Assembly (NCBI GenBank): GCA_027627225.1
Contig: JAPFQT010000394.1
Span: forward strand, 62,001-126,000
DNA length: 64,000 nucleotides
Source of the DNA: Congeria kusceri
Taxonomy: Eukaryota; Mollusca; Bivalvia; Myida; Dreissenidae
Direction: 5' to 3'
The notes beneath the pieces were generated by a model. The model did no database searches. It was not told the origin of the DNA and worked only from the letters and a program-made list of their open reading frames with translations. Position numbers and translations under genes: made by a program. Below, piece after piece: positions 58,138 through 64,000 of the stretch. How positions within the stretch are numbered: the first letter of the stretch is position 1; the number at the start of each line of letters is the position of its first letter.

Positions 58138-59498
58138 CTGTCAATAAATATTTAAAATCTTTATGTACATCTTTATCTAAAGAAGTTTTATCTTACAATC
58201 CTTGTATTATATTTTGCATTATCATGTTTTATACAGCACACATTATTGAGTTCTTTTAAACATATTATTAATTTTAAACACATAGATTCTTATTATAAGT
58301 ACTGCACCTGCACTGCAAAGTAATATTATATATGTAACTACCGCTTTAACGCAGGAATATTGTATACAATATACACACAAAGTTTTCTATGTGAACCAGT
58401 GTGATCAGCAAATTGTTTTTAAGCGACGACGAATGGGTACGTTGACTAGCTCGTACTATTAGGTGAATAGTCAAGCTAAAATTTCTAAATCAGTTGAAGG
58501 GAAACAACTCCAAATAAACCATGTATACCAAACTTTTCTATCTCAATAGGTAAAACATTTTGTAAGTTGAGACCAAGTTTTTTCATCCACTTTAAATACA
58601 TATCTTTATGAAACTTGTATACAGTGTTTATACACTTTTAATGCTGAAGACTTGAATATGTCATTAGCATGCCAATACATATGATTTTTTTAATCCTAAA
58701 ACAAAGCACATTTTATGCAACATATATAAGAGGATTCCCACAACACGCAGTAAATAAATGCATATTTATTTGAAAAAAACATCAATGAAATCTGTTTTGA
58801 AGGCCATGTGTTGAATAATCAAACGGAGCCACACTTGTTATTTGTCATGACAGACTGAAATAAGGTGTATTTCTGTGTGAAAATTATGTTGATTTTTCTT
58901 GTTTAGGATAATTACAAGTAAATATGTAACAGACTAAACTCTTACAATAGTTTAAATATTTTATATATATTGGTAATATACATTGTGGTATATCTAAAAG
59001 GTCTGTCACTTGACACGATTTTATAGTCAACTGGGAGAAATATGCAAACATTTATAAGACATGTTTTGAAATATTGACCATCAGCCATTTCTAGCAGGAG
59101 GCTGAGTGTTATATTAGCTGGAACTTGTTCATAAAAATGTAGGTTTATTATTAATTCTCCAAGAATGATTGCTGTGTAATTTGGTTGAATATTTCCTAGT
59201 AGTTTATGAAAAAATATTTAAAGTGTTTACAGACGCACTAATACATGTACATACAACAGGACAAAATGGCACTGTATAAGCTTTTTTCGATAGCAATATG
59301 CATGATGCTTGGCACAAACTTTGTAAGCACATCTGGTGGGAGAGGAGGAGGCCAAAATTCACTCCTCATTGGACTGGAACATATTGCCGATATGTGCAAC
59401 AAGATATTATTAATATTAAGTATTTCTACGCATTATAATAAACACAATGGCACAGCGAACAAGCACAGACTAGTACATTTCATGGCACACATAACTCA
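58138..59498. other. Presumed intron or intergenic AT-rich DNA
   Basis: A plus-strand frame at 59245-59526 begins with a signal-peptide-like MALYKLFSIAICMMLG, but it runs into the duplicated K segment and is treated as chance. No other exon was confirmed. Confidence 0.3.
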
Positions 59499-60020
59499 AA
59501 ATTATTCCACGGGAACTTGCCAATAGTATGCACAATTTGGCTTGGTGCTGGCCTTCTTTAGACCAAGTTACTAATGGCACTACAATGAATAACTGACTTA
59601 AAAGTACATTGACTGACCGAATTGACAACAAACAATATGAAATGGATTTTGCGAGGACTGAACATAAAATTATATGCCCAGTTTTTTCAACATCCATCCA
59701 GTGGCTTCAGAGAAGTTGTTACAAGCAAAATACAAAATGCTGATAACAAACAACAGACAACAAACAACTGACGACAGACGAGGATTGACCAAAATAGTTC
59801 ACACCAGAGCATTTCAAGCTCAAGTGAGCTAAAAATCAGTTCAGTGCATTCATACTGTATTTGGACAGCAAGGCACTGAGGCAGCGACTATTGTTGATAT
59901 CATTGTCATCTTACTTTGGCAAGAACTTGTGTTTGCAATCCTTGACTTGACAACTACCCCAACCACAGTCACTTCCACCTAGGCAGGAGGGAGGTCGGTA
60001 CAGGTCCAGTGTCTGGCTCG
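59499..60020 (-). repeat. Segmental duplication K, copy 2 (intact exon copy)
   Basis: It matches 50181-50998 without the inserted family L element, sharing 'caatagtatgcacaat', 'atccatccagtggcttca', the AGTTCAC...GTGAGCT hairpin (59796-59830) and CTTCCACCTAGGCAGG. Similarity covers the 3' part of the exon and DNA downstream of it on the minus strand. Confidence 0.75.
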
Positions 60021-60079
60021 AGTTCTGTTCCCACTGCTTACAGAACTCGAGTCCCTGGCTGACCAATTTGTCCTCCGTA
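59911..60079 (-). CDS. Cys-rich coding exon of an unrecognised gene
   Basis: Reading minus from 60079, one base completes the Ser codon from the exon at 60548, then 55 codons run to TAA (59911-59913). Residues include Cys 13, 32, 38, 43 and 48 and an NSS glycosylation sequon at 19-21; the core is CLGGSDCGWGSC. The spaced Cys suggest a secreted or luminal domain. The end is uncertain: CCAAA|GTAAGATG is a strong donor two bases before the stop, and the K1 copy also has GT there, so the exon may splice onward. The acceptor used is gaag; a cag six bases upstream has the better pyrimidine tract but would add an in-frame TGA. The duplicate at 50890-50995 keeps the core motif. Family not recognised. 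Confidence 0.55.
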
Positions 60080-60547
60080 CTTCAACTGCGTAAACACAAC
60101 AGAAATATAAAAAGATCACGTGGATGGAATGCTCGTAATTATAACAATAAGTTAAGAATTTATTAAAACTGTTATTGTGATTATGTGAGTACTCAACTGG
60201 CCACCTGTAGTCGAAAAGTGAGAAGTGTTCTTCTATAAGACAAAGGACATACCGGGTACATATCTTTCAATTAAATAATTAATTAATAATTAGCGATTTA
60301 CCACACTGCTTTAAAATCATGAACCATTGCTTAAAACAATATTACACAACTCATCTGCAGAATCATTGTGAACATTTTAAAATCAGATGCAGTCAGTAAT
60401 TATTCCATGATTATCCCAAGTTTCTATGGTGAGAGTATTAACATAATTATAGCCTACATTGATGTCATTGTATTGTCAGGTTGAAATAAATTCACATGTT
60501 GATGGAAAATGCGGCCAAAACATATGATTTCTATAATACTAAACTAC

Positions 60548-60646
60548 CTGTGCAGTTGCAAGGCCTGTCTCACCATCTCATGGGCGTCACCGTGAGGATC
60601 ATATCCACAGCCTCTTCCTGGGTCTCCCCAGCCTCGCAATGACAAT
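60548..60646 (-). CDS. Internal coding exon upstream of the Cys-rich exon
   Basis: On the minus strand, acceptor ttttccag precedes one base plus 32 codons plus two bases (99 bp), then donor GTAGTTTAG. Only one of three frames is open: LSLRGWGDPGRGCGYDPHGD then HEMVRQALQLH. The terminal AG joins the T of the exon at 60079 to make Ser, so phases agree across a 468-bp intron. Gly and charged residues with a single Cys give a plausible soluble protein. No family was recognised. The minus-strand upstream exon was not found before the family C element at 61060 or the window end. Confidence 0.6.
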
Positions 60647-61059
60647 CTGGAAAATATGGGAAACATAGGCATGAAATGCAAACCCTAGGTACATATTGAC
60701 AGTGTTGTTTTTTTTAACTTAATCTTGTTTAATATCAATTTTGTCAATTGTAACAGAGACCATTCTGTATTCCCTGTGCAGGGTTTACATCAATGTGAAA
60801 TTTTAGGGGTCGACAGGACTCAGGCAGATGATTTTCAGGGGTCCTGTCAATAAAGGCGGGGTCCCAATTCCCGTGTTTGCTTGTTTTTGCTGTTAATTTA
60901 TTTTGTGACTTTGTGTAATTGAAACATACTTAAGAGTGTTTAAACATGGCATTTTACATTTTGGGGAAGCAAATGAAAGGCTAAAATATTTATTTGCAGG
61001 CCAATGAACCATTTGCAATATGAATGAATGCAAACTGAGTCAAAGTAGAGCCATCATTT
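60647..61059. other. Presumed intron with a small inverted repeat
   Basis: GACAGGAC near 60815 is inverted as GTCCTGTC near 60841, each next to GGGGTC. Nothing else was seen. Confidence 0.35.
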
Positions 61060-62130
61060 ACAATAGGGCCCTGAGGGCCCTAGGACGCTCACCTGAAACC
61101 TCGTAACCCAATTAGAATTTGCATCTCCGAGATGTGGCTTATTTTTATCCCAGGGGCATAATTTGAACAATCTTTACAAACCTCTGGGCGTTGCGGTTTC
61201 AGGTAAAGCTTCTTAAAGTAATTCTGCTATTTCAGTCTAAATAAACCATGTGACCCCTTGGGTTGTGGCCAGATTTGACCCCAGGGGCATAATTTGAACA
61301 ATCTTTGGAGAGGACCACTATGCAATGTTACATACTATACATCGGAAAGCTGTGGGCCTTGCCGTTTCAGAGGAGAGGATTTTTAAAGTCAGTTTGCTAT
61401 TTAAGTCTATATAAACCATGTGACCCCCTGGGTGTGACCAGTTTTGACCCCAGGGGCATAATTTGAACAATATTTGTAGAGGACCACATATACATACCAA
61501 ATATGAAGCCTCTAGGCCTTGCGGTTTCAGAGGATTAGAATTTTAAAGTCATTTTGCTATATAAGTTTATATAAACCATGTGACCCCTGGGGTGTGGTCA
61601 GTTTTGACCCATGGGGCAGAATTTGAACAATCTTTGTAGAGGACCACTATAGGATGCTACATACGAAATACAAGACCTTTGGGCCTTGCAGTTTCAGGCG
61701 TAGATTTTTTGCTATTTATGTTTATATAAACCGTGTGATCCCCGGGGCAGGGCCTGTTTTGACCCCAGGGGCATAATTTGAACAATCTTTGCAGAGGACC
61801 ACTATAGGATGTTACATACCAAATATGAAACCTCTGGGCCTTGTGGTTTCAGAAGAGAAAATTTTTAAAGTCATTTTTCTATTTATTCTATATAAACCAT
61901 GTGACCCCCGGGGCGTGGCCAGCTCTGACCCTAGGGGCATAAATTGAATAATATTTGAAGAGGGCCACTATAGGATGTTACATACCAAATATGAAACCTC
62001 TGGGCCTTGCGGTTTCAGAGATTTTTAAAGACATTTTGCCATTTAAGTCTATATAAACCTTGTGACCCCCCCAGGGCGTAGCCAGTTTTGACCCCAGGGG
62101 CATAATTTGAACAATCTGTGTAGAGGATCA

Positions 62131-63454
62131 CTATCGGATGTTACATACCAAATATGAAACCTCTGGGCCTTTTGGTTTCAGAGGAGAAGATTTTAAAGGT
62201 CATTTGCTACATATTGTATATAAACCAAGTGACCCCCGGGCGTGTCCCGTTTTGACCCCAGGGGCATAATTTGAACAAACTTTGTAAACAACCATTAAAG
62301 GATGTTACAAACCAAATATGAAACCTCTGGGCCTTACAGTTTCAGGTAGGAGAAGATTTGTAAAGTCATTTGCTATATATTCTATATAAACCATGTGACC
62401 CCCGGGGGATGGCCAGTTTTGACCCCAGGGCCATTATTTGAACAATCTTTGTAGAGGATCACTATCGGATGTTACATACCAAATATGAAACCTCTGGGCC
62501 TTTTGGTTTCAGAGGAGAAGATTTTAAAGGTCATTTGCTACATATTGTATATAAACCAAGTGACCCCCGGGCGTGTCCCGTTTTGACCCCAGGGGCATAA
62601 TTTGAACAAACTTTGTAAACAACCACTAAAGGATGTTACAAACCAAATATGAAACCTCTGGGCCTTACAGTTTCAGGTAGGAGAAGATTTGTAAAGTCAT
62701 TTGCTATATATTCTATATAAACCATGTGACCCCCGGGGGATGGCCAGTTTTGACCCCAGGGCCATTATTTGAACAATCTTTGTAGAGGATCACTATCGGA
62801 TGTTACATACCAAATATGAAACCTCTGGGCCTTTTGGTTTCAGAGGAGAAGATTTTAAAGGTCATTTGCTACATATTGTATATAAACCAAGTGACCCCCG
62901 GGCGTGTCCCGTTTTGACCCCAGGGGCATAATTTGAACAAACTTTGTAAACAACCACTAAAGGATGTTACAAACCAAATATGAAACCTCTGGGCCTTACA
63001 GTTTCAGGTAGGAGAAGATTTGTAAAGTCATTTGCTATATATTCTATATAAACCATGTGACCCCCGGGGGATGGCCAGTTTTGACCCCAGGGCCATTATT
63101 TGAACAATCTTTGTAGAGGATCACTATCGGATGTTACATACCAAATATGAAACCTCTGGGCCTTTTGGTTTCAGAGGAGAAGATTTTAAAGGTCATTTGC
63201 TACATATTGTATATAAACCAAGTGACCCCCGGGCGTGTCCCGTTTTGACCCCAGGGGCATAATTTGAACAAACTTTGTAAACAACCACTAAAGGATGTTA
63301 CAAACCAAATATGAAACCTCTGGGCCTTACAGTTTCAGGTAGGAGAAGATTTGTAAAGTCATTTGCTATATATTCTAAATAAACCATGTGACCCCCGGGG
63401 GATGGCCAGTTTTGACCCCAGGGCCATTATTTGAACAATCTTTGTAGAGGACCA
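62131..63454 (+). repeat. 331-bp higher-order repeat, four copies
   Basis: CTATCGGATG recurs at 62131, 62462, 62793 and 63124, exactly 331 bp apart. Each copy is two diverged family C units (ending CCGGGCGTGTCCCG and CCGGGGGATGGCC). The copies differ by only about one base each, e.g. CCATTAAAGG versus CCACTAAAGG and TCTAAATAAAC versus TCTATATAAAC. Confidence 0.95.
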
Positions 63455-63726
63455 CTATAGAATGTTACATACCAAATATGAAACCTCTGGGCCTTGCGGT
63501 TTCAGAGAAGGTAATTTTTTTAAGTTTACACTTTTAAAATCAATTTTTCGCTCTGGTGACCTACATATGCAGTGGACTGTAATTATTTGAACGACTTTGA
63601 AAAAGGGTCACCCAATGATCATTCCCGTGAAGTTTGGTAAAAATCTGTCAAGTGGTTTAGGAGATGTCGTTAGAATGAAAAATTGACGGACGCACGCACG
63701 GACGACGGACAGCGGGCAATCACAAA

Positions 63727-63760
63727 AGCTGACCATGAGCACTTTGTGCTCAGGTGAGCT
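63727..63760 (+). repeat. Terminal hairpin of the 61060-63764 element
   Basis: AGCTGACC, A, TGAGCAC, TTT, GTGCTCA, GGTGAGCT then AAAAA. One arm base differs from 20563-20596 (G for C at position 4 of the arm). Confidence 0.75.
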
Positions 63761-63764
63761 AAAA

Positions 63765-64000
63765 ATAGCAAACAGCGTATGGGATTATTTAAATATAAAA
63801 GAATACATTATAAATGTTTATATTTATACATAACTGGAACATTTCAGTAGTATATATCTGTAAATTATTCACATCTACGCCCAAAAATCATTTCATCTCA
63901 ATAGCCTTGTGTCCTTTCTTCTATTTAGCACCCAATTTAGCTTACAGCGAAACACACTACATTTGCATTTGCGAGATAAATATCGAAGTATTCAGAATCA
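63765..64000. other. AT-rich end of window
   Basis: No feature was seen after the family C element. Confidence 0.4.

Larger units (their letters stand above)
61060..63764 (+). mobile_element. Complete family C element with both end hairpins, 2.7 kb
   Basis: It starts ACAATAG (61060-61066) with a perfect 9-bp stem, TAGGGCCCT/AGGGCCCTA (61064-61082), then ACGCTCACC. The body is about 14 units of 160-190 bp with ATACCAAATATGAAACCTCT and TTGACCCCAGGGGCATAA. The tail has 'tcattcccgtgaagtttggt', a GACGGACGCACGCACGGACG stretch and the hairpin at 63727-63760, then AAAAA. The order matches the copy ending at 20600. No protein is encoded; the open frames are repeat shadows. Confidence 0.75.

Noticed and set aside
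59245..59526. 93-codon frame with signal-peptide-like MALYKLFSIAICMMLG and a possible GTAAGC donor
   Set aside because: It is antisense to the minus-strand gene region, its 3' part lies in the duplicated K segment, and K1 does not conserve the frame.

Overview
This looks like nuclear DNA of a bivalve mollusc. It is AT-rich and nearly free of long open reading frames, with short exons in long introns. Dispersed tandem repeats of the TGACCTTGACCCCACCCACC type, a tRNA-derived SINE and many small inverted-repeat elements fill most of it. The clade is inferred from this repeat style and was not tested by a search; nothing suggests a prokaryote or an organelle.

Host coding sequence is sparse and sits in exons too short for ORF calling. 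I found two adjoining plus-strand exons with a phase-consistent 171-bp GT-AG intron (31821-31917 and 32089-32186). There is a plus-strand terminal exon at 7989-8092. On the minus strand there are two phase-consistent exons (60548-60646 and 59911-60079) and a further terminal exon at 58046-58137. None of these proteins was recognised. Part of the minus-strand gene, its Cys-rich exon and flank, is duplicated as a decayed copy at 50181-50998.

The only long coding block is a BEL/Pao LTR retrotransposon at 34363-40425. It has a 5-bp target duplication, LTRs of 174 and 175 bp that differ by one base, and a gag-protease-RT-RNase H-integrase order broken by two frameshifts.

The rest is a layered record of mobile DNA. 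1-25 kb holds tandem families A, B, C, D and M, dispersed families G and I, pogo-like TA-flanked elements, a SINE and a hAT-like MITE. 25.5-27.3 kb is a PIF/Harbinger-like element carrying an 11-copy 65-bp satellite. 27.3-34.3 kb holds family H split by a pogo-like element, an A array and the plus-strand gene. 40.7-50 kb holds a pogo-like element with a nested family G copy, plus hairpin-ended elements. 50-57 kb holds the duplicated exon, a TTAA-flanked element and more A repeats. 57-64 kb holds the minus-strand gene and a 2.7-kb family C element with a 331-bp higher-order array. Several insertions have a paralogous empty site in the same window, which gives their order.

The most interesting pattern is that unrelated tandem bodies (A, B, C, D, M) share one end design. 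They start with ACAAGAG plus a short hairpin and finish with a GC-rich hairpin followed by TAAAA. This suggests one modular class of hairpin-ended elements that captures and amplifies different cargo.
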